A stretch of 32,138 nucleotides of DNA from Halioglobus sp. (lineage in GTDB: Bacteria > Pseudomonadota > Gammaproteobacteria > Pseudomonadales > Halieaceae). Position numbers and translations under genes: made by a program. Below, piece by piece: positions 25,127 through 32,138 of this stretch. The DNA is taken from assembly GCA_020443325.1 (NCBI GenBank), contig JAGRIK010000159.1:1-32138 (forward strand), written 5' to 3'. Position 1 is the first letter of the stretch, and each line of letters starts with the position of its first letter. Below the pieces are notes generated by a model that was not told the DNA's origin, ran no database searches, and was given only the letters and a program-made list of their open reading frames with translations.

Positions 25127-26727
25127 GCCGGCGCTACCTGGAAGGTGTCCTTGTACTCCTCGAGGAGCAGGCGCCGGTCGATTTTGCCATTCTGGTTGAG
25201 CGGGAGAACGCTGCGCACGACGATTATGCTCGGTACCATAAAATTGGGTAGTTCACGGCGGCAGTGCGCGAAGACAGCCTCCTCAAGATCCTTGCCGGCC
25301 GTGCTTTCTGCCCCGGGTGTCACCAGCAGCAGGATGGCCTGTCCCAACCCTGCATGCGGCAGGCCAACCGCAGCCGCGGCGGCAACAAGGCCAGAGGCAT
25401 AGGCGCTTTCCTCCACCTCGGTCGGGCTTACCCGGTAACCGGAGGTTTTAATCATTTCATCCTTGCGGCTGATGAAGTACAGATACCCTTCCTCGTCTTT
25501 CATGACTTGATCACCTGACCAGACCGCCAGTTCAGTATTGGGTATTTGCGGTGGCTGCACGGGACAGGGTTTGAAGCGCTCAGCCGTTTTTTCCGGATCG
25601 TTCCAGTATCCCAGGCTCACCAGCGCGCCGCGATGGACCAGTTCACCGGGTTCGCGCGGCGCGCACTCCCGACCGTCCTCATTTATTACCAGGATTTCTG
25701 CATTGGGTATGGCTTTGCCCATTGAATCCGGCCGCACGTTGACCTGGTCGGGCGGCAGGAAGGTCGAGCGGAACGACTCGGTGAGGCCGTACATCAGGAA
25801 AATAAGGGTATGCGGCAGCGTTCGCTGTAGCGCGTGGGTGGTGGAAACCGGCATGGCGCCACCCGTATTCGTAATATAACGCAGCGACTGCACTGCCTCA
25901 GGTGGCCATTCGAGGTCCTTCAACTGGTTCCAGAGTGGAGGTACTGCCGCCAGGCCGGTTATGCCGTAGCGCACGACTGCCCGGATGACATCGCGCGGCA
26001 GGAGGTAGTCCATCAGGACAACAGAGGCGCCGACGGTAAAAGCGGTGGTGAGCTGGCTGAGGCCGGCGTCAAAGCTCAGGGGCAAGACCGCCAGTATGCG
26101 GTCATCCGCCACATTGCCCAGATAGCTGGCGACACTGCATGCACCAGCCACCATATTGCGGTGGGACAACACCACGCCCTTGGGGTTGCCCGTGCTGCCA
26201 GAAGTATAAAGGATGGCCGTCATATCGGTATCGATGCGGCGGTGAGGCTGGCACGGGGCAGTCGCTGAACCACAGAACGCCTCGTAAGTGAGCAGCGTTT
26301 GCGGGATGTCCGGCACACTGTCCGGCAGTCGTTCATCCACCACCACGATCGTCTGCAAATCCGGGCAGGTCCCCACGACCTCGGAGAGTAATTCCAGGCG
26401 CGTGATCGAGGTGATCAGTACCTTCACATTGCAGTGCGGCAGGATGTGCGCCAGTTGGCGAGGTTTCAGCAGCGGGTTTATAGGCACAAAGCACGCCCCG
26501 GCCGCTGCGGCGCCAAACAGGCCGAATACCACTTCAGGCTGCTTGGGGAGATAAATCGCTACCCGTTCCCCCGGCCCAATTCCCAAACCCAGCAGTGCAT
26601 TGGCACAGGCCTCCACCTGATGTTGCAATTGGGCATAACTAAAGCACTTTTCTTTGTACAGCAGTGCGGGCGCATCGGGCGAGGCCTGCGCACTTTGGGA
26701 GATACACTCGTGAATCAGGTCTGGCAT
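25123..26727 (-). CDS. Acyl-CoA ligase (AMP-forming), exosortase A system-associated (TIGR03098-like)
   Basis: An ANL-superfamily enzyme of 534 residues that activates a carboxylic acid as acyl-AMP. The AMP-binding P-loop is TAILYTSGSTGNPKG (about 170-184). A second core motif is YGLTESFRSTFLPP. The C-terminal hinge is YFISRKDEMIKTSGYRVSPTEVEE, and the catalytic Lys is in NQNGKIDRRLL (about 518). Whether the acyl group goes to CoA or to a carrier protein cannot be told, and no acyl carrier protein gene is nearby. It overlaps the decarboxylase start by 4 nt and is first in this two-gene operon. No clear Shine-Dalgarno precedes the ATG. It diverges from the protease gene across about 140 nt. 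Confidence 0.93.
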   Translation of the reverse strand: MPDLIHECISQSAQASPDAPALLYKEKCFSYAQLQHQVEACANALLGLGIGPGERVAIYLPKQPEVVFGLFGAAAAGACFVPINPLLKPRQLAHILPHCNVKVLITSITRLELLSEVVGTCPDLQTIVVVDERLPDSVPDIPQTLLTYEAFCGSATAPCQPHRRIDTDMTAILYTSGSTGNPKGVVLSHRNMVAGACSVASYLGNVADDRILAVLPLSFDAGLSQLTTAFTVGASVVLMDYLLPRDVIRAVVRYGITGLAAVPPLWNQLKDLEWPPEAVQSLRYITNTGGAMPVSTTHALQRTLPHTLIFLMYGLTESFRSTFLPPDQVNVRPDSMGKAIPNAEILVINEDGRECAPREPGELVHRGALVSLGYWNDPEKTAERFKPCPVQPPQIPNTELAVWSGDQVMKDEEGYLYFISRKDEMIKTSGYRVSPTEVEESAYASGLVAAAAAVGLPHAGLGQAILLLVTPGAESTAGKDLEEAVFAHCRRELPNFMVPSIIVVRSVLPLNQNGKIDRRLLLEEYKDTFQVAPA

Positions 26728-26865
26728 CGTGATGAGGCTAATCGGTTGCGGTTCGTGGGTGGAAGGGTGGTATTGTAGCCCAAATCATTGCTGGCTCCGC
26801 ATAGATTGTGCGATGAATACGGGATGGGGACAATGAGGACAATGACGAACTGTGAGCAATTGCAC

Positions 26866-27660
26866 ATGAAGGTCCATTTAGCGTTTCTTCGAGTGAGCGC
26901 GATGATCTGCCTGATGATCGCGCCGTCGGCCTGGTCTGCCAGCCTGCCGGATCTCATAGATAAAATCAGGCCCGGCGTGGTCGGGGTGGGCACGGCGTAC
27001 CCACCACGGCAGCCGAATGTCAAAGGCGAGCGCGTGGTCTACCTCGCGACGGGTTTCGTGGTGGGCGATGGGCGACATATCGTTACCAATGCGCACGTCA
27101 CCGGTTTGGACCTGGATTCGGATAACAACCAGACGCTGGCGGTATTCACCGGTCGCGGGGTGAACGCCACTGCACACCCGGCGCAGGTAGTGCGTGAGGA
27201 TAAAGAGCACGACCTCGTACTCCTTGAGATCCAGGGGTCGCGCTTACCGGCATTGCAACTGGGGAATTCTGACGCGGTGCGGGAGGGGCAGGATATCGCG
27301 TTCACCGGGTTTCCGCTTGGGATGGCGCTGGGGCTTTATCCGGTGACACATCGCGGTATGGTTGCTGCCATCACACCCGCAGCACAGCCCTCGGCAGACT
27401 CGGATAAGTTGAACTCAGTGAAAATCGCGCGCATGCGGGCCGGGTTTGATGCGTTTCAGCTCGATGCCACGGCTTACCCCGGGAACAGTGGCAGTCCGGT
27501 GTTCGAACTGGGCAGCGGGCGGGTGATAGGGGTAATAAACAGCGTCCTGGTGAAGGAGACGAAGGAGACAATGCTGGCCAGGCCATCCGGCATTACCTAT
27601 GCAATTCCCTCCAGATATATTAAACCCCTGCTTTCCGGCCTGGAGACGGCCCGCCCCTGA
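26866..27660 (+). CDS. Secreted trypsin-like serine protease (S1 family), no PDZ domain
   Basis: A predicted periplasmic serine endopeptidase of about 264 residues. The triad is visible: His in VTNAHVTG (about 77), Asp in EHDLVLLEI (about 116) and Ser in AYPGNSGSPVF (about 208). A signal peptide covers about 1-25 with a likely cut after SAWSA. Unlike DegP/HtrA it stops after the protease domain. I placed the start at 26866 (MKVHLAF) because the signal peptide begins there. ATGs at 26833 and 26842 with G-rich upstream sequence are possible and would lengthen the n-region by 8-11 residues. The gene stands between the exosortase-associated ligase/decarboxylase pair and the phosphatase/acyltransferase operon, so envelope or matrix protein processing is a fair guess. 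Confidence 0.87.
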   Translation: MKVHLAFLRVSAMICLMIAPSAWSASLPDLIDKIRPGVVGVGTAYPPRQPNVKGERVVYLATGFVVGDGRHIVTNAHVTGLDLDSDNNQTLAVFTGRGVNATAHPAQVVREDKEHDLVLLEIQGSRLPALQLGNSDAVREGQDIAFTGFPLGMALGLYPVTHRGMVAAITPAAQPSADSDKLNSVKIARMRAGFDAFQLDATAYPGNSGSPVFELGSGRVIGVINSVLVKETKETMLARPSGITYAIPSRYIKPLLSGLETARP

Positions 27661-27683
27661 GCAGCGGAAAATGTCTCCGGATA

Positions 27684-27704
27684 TGCGCTGCAGCGCACGT
27701 TTTT
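27684..27704 (+). terminator. Candidate intrinsic terminator after the protease gene
   Basis: TGCGC-TGCA-GCGCA at 27684-27697, itself a 14-nt perfect palindrome, followed by CG and five T. It lies 24 nt after the stop codon. The 5-bp GC-rich stem and short U-tract make a modest terminator that would separate the protease from the phosphatase operon. Confidence 0.45.
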
Positions 27705-27825
27705 GACGTAAACCCTGGGTTATTACCGCATTATTGCGAGGCCTCCTGGCTGCGCTACGGATTGAATGTCTGGTAGCATGTGCGGCGAACTCGTGCGGCA
27801 ATCCGCTTCGCGGTCCGCTCCCCCC

Positions 27826-27830
27826 GGAGG
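27826..27830 (+). promoter_or_regulatory. Ribosome binding site for the TTG start of the phosphatase
   Basis: GGAGG is 7 nt before the TTG at 27838. The in-frame ATG at 27778 and the start at 27766 have no such site and would add residues with no family similarity. Confidence 0.65.
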
Positions 27831-27837
27831 CTTTTGC

Positions 27838-28329
27838 TTGACCCTGTTTCAGCGCAAGACCCGCATTTTGTTGGTCTGTACGGAGAATATTTGTCGATCG
27901 CCCATGGCTGAAGGATTGCTTCGCCATCATCTACAGCAATCCGGGCTGCGTAGCAGGGTGGAAGTGAGTTCGGCGGGCACCCGAAGTTCGCTCCCCGGCT
28001 GCCGGCCCGATCAGCGCGCACAAAAAGTTGCCGCAGCGCGGGGTATTGATCTCACCGGAATCAAGGCGCGCCGGGTGACTGAGCGCGATTTGGAGCGCAG
28101 CGATTTTGTGTTCGCCATGGATGAAGCGAATATGCGGGATTTGCGGGAACTGTGTCCCGTCGAACAACACGACAAGCTCTCGTTTCTACTCAGTCACCAG
28201 GCCGGACAGTCGCTGGTCGAGGTTCCCGACCCCTATTTCGGCAGCGCCGAGGGTTTCGAGCGGGTTTTTCAAATCATTGACGATGCAATGGGCGGCCTGA
28301 TTTCCTATATTCAGGGCAGGATCGAGTGA
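27838..28329 (+). CDS. Low-molecular-weight protein tyrosine phosphatase (Wzb-like)
   Basis: A cytoplasmic phosphatase of about 163 residues, the usual size. The active-site loop is CTENICRS (Cys14 to Arg20, CX5R), and the general acid Asp131 is in VPDPYFGSAEGF. Homologues beside polysaccharide genes dephosphorylate a BY-kinase (Wzc type) controlling export; no such kinase is in the window. The start is TTG, selected by a GGAGG 7 nt upstream and by the conserved beginning KTRILLVCTENICRSPMAEGLL. It follows the protease after a candidate terminator and precedes the acyltransferase by 100 nt, so it may open the rightward operon. Confidence 0.9.
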   Translation: MTLFQRKTRILLVCTENICRSPMAEGLLRHHLQQSGLRSRVEVSSAGTRSSLPGCRPDQRAQKVAAARGIDLTGIKARRVTERDLERSDFVFAMDEANMRDLRELCPVEQHDKLSFLLSHQAGQSLVEVPDPYFGSAEGFERVFQIIDDAMGGLISYIQGRIE

Positions 28330-28429
28330 GCAGCGACTTTACTCAATATCGGCTTGGCGCTACTGTGCAGGTTACAGAGGCGTGTACAGCAAACGACAGT
28401 CGCTTTGCGCGGACACGCGGGTGAGTATT

Positions 28430-29194
28430 ATGGAGAATACGAGGGTGTCGCTGGTCGAGGATTTTCAACGGTATTTCAGTATCGAGCAGGTGACCACTCC
28501 TGCACAGTTGGAGAGCGTATACCGGGTACGGTACAGGGTGTACTGCGAAGAGTTCCACTATGAACCCACCGATGCCTGCCCGAATCAGCTGGAGACAGAC
28601 GAATTCGACGTCCACGCCGTGCATAGCCTCGTGGTTCACAGGGCCTCGGGTATGCCCGCCGGGTGTGCAAGACTGGTCCAGGCCGATGAGCAGCGGTTGA
28701 TGCCCATGGAGAAGTTTTGTTCTGCGGCGATTGACCAGGACATCCTGCGGTCATTCGATGGCCGGCGGGATACGGTTTGCGAATTTTCCAGGCTGGGAGT
28801 CGATGGCGCCTTCCGCCGCAGGCCCGGTGAGCACGAATCGCGGTTCGGGGAAATTTCCGCACTGGAATTGTGTAGTCGAGAGCAGCGTACCTTCCCACTG
28901 GTTGCGATGGCAACAATCCTTTCAGCGCTCGCCCTGAGTGAAGTGATAGGCCGGCCCAACTGCTTTGCGATGATGGAGCCCTTTCTCCCTCGCCTGCTGC
29001 GGCGATCCGGACTTCTGGCGCGTCCCGCCGGCGACCAGATCGAATACCACGGTACTCGGTCGCCATTTTATTGGGAGACGCGCGAGGGAGTCAGTACTCT
29101 GGGGGATGAGTTCAGGGAGTTCTACGATACGATTCTCGCCGATTTTACCGGGTCGACTTCGTCCGGTCAGCGCAGTGCGATTGTGAGCCCCTGA
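28430..29194 (+). CDS. PEP-CTERM/exosortase system-associated acyltransferase (LuxI/GNAT-like)
   Basis: An N-acyltransferase of about 254 residues, resembling the exosortase-associated family TIGR03694 and more broadly autoinducer synthases and FeeM-type N-acyl amino acid synthases. The LuxI-like signature is readable: RVRYRVYCEEFHYEP (about 32-46) then ETDEFDVHAVHSLV (about 55-68), corresponding to the conserved R..V....W and E.D..D of LuxI. A later VCEFSRLGVDGAFRR resembles the E-SR segment that binds the acyl donor. It probably joins an acyl chain from acyl-ACP or acyl-CoA to an amine. The ATG at 28430 is preferred over an upstream GTG (28382), which is only 1 nt from its AGAGG. It abuts the ThiF-nitroreductase gene with no gap. 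Confidence 0.87.
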   Translation: MENTRVSLVEDFQRYFSIEQVTTPAQLESVYRVRYRVYCEEFHYEPTDACPNQLETDEFDVHAVHSLVVHRASGMPAGCARLVQADEQRLMPMEKFCSAAIDQDILRSFDGRRDTVCEFSRLGVDGAFRRRPGEHESRFGEISALELCSREQRTFPLVAMATILSALALSEVIGRPNCFAMMEPFLPRLLRRSGLLARPAGDQIEYHGTRSPFYWETREGVSTLGDEFREFYDTILADFTGSTSSGQRSAIVSP

Positions 29195-31159
29195 ATGTCC
29201 TTTGATTACCACGAGGCGTTTTCCCGCAACCTGGGGTGGGTGACTGAGACGGAGCAGGAAGTCCTGCGCAATAAGCGCATTGCTATCGCGGGTATGGGAG
29301 GCGTTGGCGGCAGTCACCTGCTGACCCTGACGCGACTCGGCATTGGGAAGTTCAGCCTCGCTGATTTTGACCAGTTTGAACTTGCCAATTTCAATCGCCA
29401 GGCAGGGGCCAGCACCGCCCACCTGGGGAGAAACAAACTCGAGGTGATGGTGGAGATGGCCCGTGGGGTCAACCCGGGCCTGGAGATCGAGCAGTTTCCG
29501 GCTGGAGTAGACGCCGGGAACCTGGATGCTTTTTTGGCAGGAGTCGACCTCTATGTGGATTCCCTCGATTTTTTTGCCCTCGATATTCGCCGGGCGGTAT
29601 TCGCCGCCTGCTATGCAAAGGGAATTCCCGCTATCACTGCTGCACCTCTGGGGATGGGGGCCGCGTTACTGTGTTTCTTCCCCGGGCAAATGAGTTTTGA
29701 AAATTATTTCCTGCTGGAAGGCCAGCCACGGGAGGAGCAGGCCCTGCGATTTATGCTGGGCCTGGCACCCAATCCCCAGCAACTGGCTTATCTGGCGGAC
29801 GACAGCAGGGTCGACCTGGCGGCTGGAAAAGGCCCCTCAACGCCGATGGCCTGTGAACTCTGCGCGGGGTTTGCGGGGACTTACGCGCTGAAAATCCTGC
29901 TCGCCCGGGGCCGTGTGCCGGCGGCGCCGCGGGGCATACACTTTGATGCCTACCGCAACCGACTGGTCACCACATGGCGCCCGTGGGGCAACGCCAACCC
30001 TATCCAGCGGCTCGGACTGAAAATCGCGCGCAAGCGGATCAGGTCAGGCCTGCGTGGTGCCGAGGTGGACGGCAAGCTGCGCACGCGGCCGATTGAACGA
30101 ATTCTGGATCTCGCGCGCTGGGCGCCCAGCGGTGACAATGAGCAGCCCTGGCGTTTTGAGATTGTCGATGACCACCATGTGGTGATTCATGGGCGTGATA
30201 CCCGGGATTGGTGTGTTTACGATCTCGACGGTACCTCCAGCCAGATTGCGCTGGGCGCACTGCTCGAAACCCTGCGAATTGCCGCATCTGCGGAGGGTCT
30301 GCGAGCGGAGCCTTTGCTGCGTCCGGACTCCCCGGAAGATGCGCCGCGGATCGATGTCAGGTTGATCCCGGACGCCACTGTGTTGCCCGATACCCTGGCG
30401 CCCTTTATCACCTCAAGAGCCACGCAGCGCAAGCCGTTTTCCACAAGATCGTTGACCGACCACCAGCAGCAGGTGCTCGAGCAAGCGGTGGGAGAGGGAT
30501 TCAGCGTGCGCTGGATCGACGGTGCTGCGGGTCGCCGCAAGATGGCAAGGCTGCTCTTTCACAACGCCCATATTCGCCTCTCGACGCCAGAGGCCTACGA
30601 GGTCCATCGACAAAACATTGAGTGGGGTGTGCAGTTCAGCGAACGGCAAATCCCTGAAGGTGCGCTGGGCCTGGACTTGCCAACACGCAAGATCATGCGC
30701 TGGGCACTGAAAAGCTGGGGACGCGTGCGCTTCCTGAACCGTTTTCTTGCCGGGACCTGGTTGCCCCGGCTGCAGATGGATTGGCGCACCGCACTGGGTT
30801 GTGCGGCGCACTTCGTCATTGTCGCCGATAAGCCCCTGATAACCGTTGAGGATTATTTGGCTGGCGGAGGCGCTGTGCAGCGTTTTTGGCTGGAAGCCAC
30901 CCGGCTGGGGTTGCAGTTGCAACCGGAAATGACCCCGCTTATTTTTTCCCGTTATGTGGCGCAGTCACGAACATTCACCTCGGTCGCTGCGGAGCAGTCG
31001 CTGGCCGGGAAACTGGCTGGTGAGTTGGATAACCTGGCCGGCGCCGCAGGGGATTATCGCCAGCGGGTCTATATGGGAAGGATCGGCTTCGGCCCAGCGC
31101 CCCAATCCCGCTCGGTGCGCCCACCACTGGAAACCCTGCTCGTCGACGCGCCGGGCTGA
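29195..31159 (+). CDS. ThiF/E1-like adenylyltransferase fused to a nitroreductase-family domain
   Basis: A 654-residue two-domain protein. Residues 1-270 are an E1/MoeB/ThiF-like adenylating domain: GMGGVGG (33-39) binds ATP, DFDQFELANFNRQ (57-69) has the conserved Asp, Asn and Arg, and Lys81 follows in GRNKLEV. VDSLDFFALD (121-130) matches the MoeB DCTDN region. There is one CxxC (about 220-223) and no second CxxC, so the usual zinc site is incomplete. Residues about 298-640 are an FMN-dependent nitroreductase-like domain: RWAPSGDNEQPWRF (308-321), then LDGTSSQIALGALLETLRIAA, and LEATRLGLQLQPEMTPLIFSR. The start codon directly follows the acyltransferase stop, and the glycosyltransferase follows after 4 nt, so all three are one operon. 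No ubiquitin-like or sulphur-carrier protein is nearby; the substrate is unknown. Confidence 0.9.
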   Translation: MSFDYHEAFSRNLGWVTETEQEVLRNKRIAIAGMGGVGGSHLLTLTRLGIGKFSLADFDQFELANFNRQAGASTAHLGRNKLEVMVEMARGVNPGLEIEQFPAGVDAGNLDAFLAGVDLYVDSLDFFALDIRRAVFAACYAKGIPAITAAPLGMGAALLCFFPGQMSFENYFLLEGQPREEQALRFMLGLAPNPQQLAYLADDSRVDLAAGKGPSTPMACELCAGFAGTYALKILLARGRVPAAPRGIHFDAYRNRLVTTWRPWGNANPIQRLGLKIARKRIRSGLRGAEVDGKLRTRPIERILDLARWAPSGDNEQPWRFEIVDDHHVVIHGRDTRDWCVYDLDGTSSQIALGALLETLRIAASAEGLRAEPLLRPDSPEDAPRIDVRLIPDATVLPDTLAPFITSRATQRKPFSTRSLTDHQQQVLEQAVGEGFSVRWIDGAAGRRKMARLLFHNAHIRLSTPEAYEVHRQNIEWGVQFSERQIPEGALGLDLPTRKIMRWALKSWGRVRFLNRFLAGTWLPRLQMDWRTALGCAAHFVIVADKPLITVEDYLAGGGAVQRFWLEATRLGLQLQPEMTPLIFSRYVAQSRTFTSVAAEQSLAGKLAGELDNLAGAAGDYRQRVYMGRIGFGPAPQSRSVRPPLETLLVDAPG

Positions 31160-31163
31160 TCGC

Positions 31164-32138
31164 ATGGTTGCGCCTGCACCGGGTTCGCGCAGGATACGCA
31201 TCCTGTTTATCGCTGAGGCGGTGACACTCGCGCATGTAGCACGGCCTGTTACGCTTGCCCGCTCGCTGGATCCGGAGCAATTCGAGGTGCATCTGGCGCA
31301 CCATCCGCGTTACCGGGAACTGATGGGTGAACTTGCCCTCGTAGAGCACGAGATTCATTCAATCACCCCGCAACAATTCATGCAGGCCCTGGCATCCGGC
31401 CGCCCTGTTTACGACCTGCAAACGCTGAGAGATTACGTCGAGGAAGATCGCAGGCTCATCGCTGAAGTGCAGCCGGATATCATCGTGGGTGATTTCAGGC
31501 TTTCCCTGGCGGTGAGCGCGGAACTCGCAGCGGTGCCCTATGTCGCGCTGAGCAATGCCTACTGGTCGCCCTTTAGTAAGCAGGGTTATAGAGTTCCCGA
31601 ATTGCCGCTGACAAAAGTGCTCGGGAGCACCCTCGGCCAGTGGGTATTCTCCCTCGGGCGGCCAATTGCCTTTGCGTTGCACTGTCTGCCGATGCATCGC
31701 CTGCGGCGCGACTATGGCCTGCCAAGCCTGGGGTTCAACCTGCGGCGGGTCTATACACACGCCGACTACACGCTGTACGCCGATGTCCCCGGGCTCTACC
31801 GTATTCAAAGTATGCCATCGCACCACCGTTTTATCGGTCCTGTTGTCTGGTCACCCGCCGACCCTCACCCGGACTGGTGGCAGGATATTCCACAGGATTC
31901 CCCCATCGTGTACCTGACGCTGGGCAGTTCGGGTAACGCCAGCCTGCTGCCCCGATTGATCGCCGCGCTGGGTGAGGTCAATGTCACTGCACTGGTGTCC
32001 ACTGCCGGCACTCCACTGCCCGGGCGTGTGCCTGCCAACGTCTACCTGGCGCACTATTTGCCTGGAGAGGAGGCGGTTAAACTGGCCAGCCTGGTGATTT
32101 GCAATGGCGGCAGTCCCGGTACGCACCAGGCGCTGAAG
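31164..32138 (+). CDS. UGT/MGT-type glycosyltransferase (family 1-like), 3' end outside window
   Basis: An open frame of 325 codons without stop to the right edge. The N-terminus RRIRILFIAEAVTLAHVARPVTLARSL is the acceptor-domain start of UGT-like enzymes, with the His of LAHVARP at the usual catalytic-His place. AEVQPDIIVGDFRLSLAVSAELAAVPYVALSNAYW follows the usual 'pDlvi.D' pattern. The donor half begins at IVYLTLGSSGNASLLPRL, and LASLVICNGGSPGTHQAL is the sugar-nucleotide-binding signature with NGG in place of the common HGG. The last tenth or so of the protein is missing. It starts 4 nt after the ThiF-nitroreductase stop and is presumably cotranslated. It likely transfers a sugar onto a lipophilic small molecule. 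Confidence 0.9.
   Translation, partial: MVAPAPGSRRIRILFIAEAVTLAHVARPVTLARSLDPEQFEVHLAHHPRYRELMGELALVEHEIHSITPQQFMQALASGRPVYDLQTLRDYVEEDRRLIAEVQPDIIVGDFRLSLAVSAELAAVPYVALSNAYWSPFSKQGYRVPELPLTKVLGSTLGQWVFSLGRPIAFALHCLPMHRLRRDYGLPSLGFNLRRVYTHADYTLYADVPGLYRIQSMPSHHRFIGPVVWSPADPHPDWWQDIPQDSPIVYLTLGSSGNASLLPRLIAALGEVNVTALVSTAGTPLPGRVPANVYLAHYLPGEEAVKLASLVICNGGSPGTHQALK

Noticed and set aside
26728-26865. Divergent sigma-70 promoters between ligase and protease
   Set aside because: A minus-strand TACAAT and a plus-strand TATTGT are present but neither has an acceptable -35 at 16-18 nt.
1-32138. tRNA, rRNA, CRISPR array, insertion sequence or prophage
   Set aside because: No cloverleaf-like sequence, tandem spacer repeats, transposase or phage protein was seen on reading both strands; short or diverged elements could be missed by eye.

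Overview
The window is gene-dense, GC-rich chromosomal DNA from a Gram-negative bacterium. The gene complement (XrtA/PEP-CTERM-associated exopolysaccharide genes, a GGDEF-EAL regulator, a Tat-targeted dehydrogenase, M1 aminopeptidase, ArfB, RecQ, a CNT nucleoside transporter) suggests a free-living, probably marine or aquatic gammaproteobacterium, perhaps of the Halieaceae/OM60 type. That placement is an inference from gene content and protein style, not a database match. I see no rRNA, tRNA, CRISPR array, insertion sequence or phage gene.

Positions 1-19000 look like ordinary accessory and housekeeping metabolism in short, often convergent pairs. In order they are a D-aminoacylase-type amidohydrolase (-), a Tat-targeted NADP-dependent oxidoreductase and an LLM flavin oxidoreductase (+), an M1 aminopeptidase (-) diverging from an ExaC-like aldehyde dehydrogenase (+) across a long palindrome, and a lipoprotein (+). 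Then come an HSL-type esterase and a CNT nucleoside transporter (-), an AttH/CrtC-like protein and a ThuA-domain protein (+), and a Tat/DUF1214-like protein (-). Next are ArfB and a class-I-like HMG-CoA reductase (-, probably one operon), and RecQ (-).

Positions 19000-32138 form a surface-polysaccharide and exosortase-associated region. A membrane GGDEF-EAL protein and a small membrane protein lie beside a PEP-CTERM/XrtA-type sugar transferase (-). A 414-nt non-coding gap with two consensus DnaA-box matches follows. Then come the translationally coupled exosortase-A-associated acyl-CoA ligase and PLP decarboxylase pair (-). Diverging to the right are a secreted trypsin-like protease, a low-molecular-weight tyrosine phosphatase (TTG start), a LuxI-like exosortase-associated acyltransferase, an unusual ThiF(E1)-nitroreductase fusion, and a UGT/MGT-type glycosyltransferase cut by the right edge. 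The last three genes are packed with gaps of 0 and 4 nt.

The strongest candidate for an under-described system is this right-hand operon. An N-acyltransferase, an E1-like adenylating enzyme fused to a flavin oxidoreductase, and a glycosyltransferase together suggest biosynthesis of a small acylated, redox-modified and glycosylated metabolite or envelope component. It is linked to the exosortase/EPS genes, although no exosortase itself and no PEP-CTERM substrate is inside the window.
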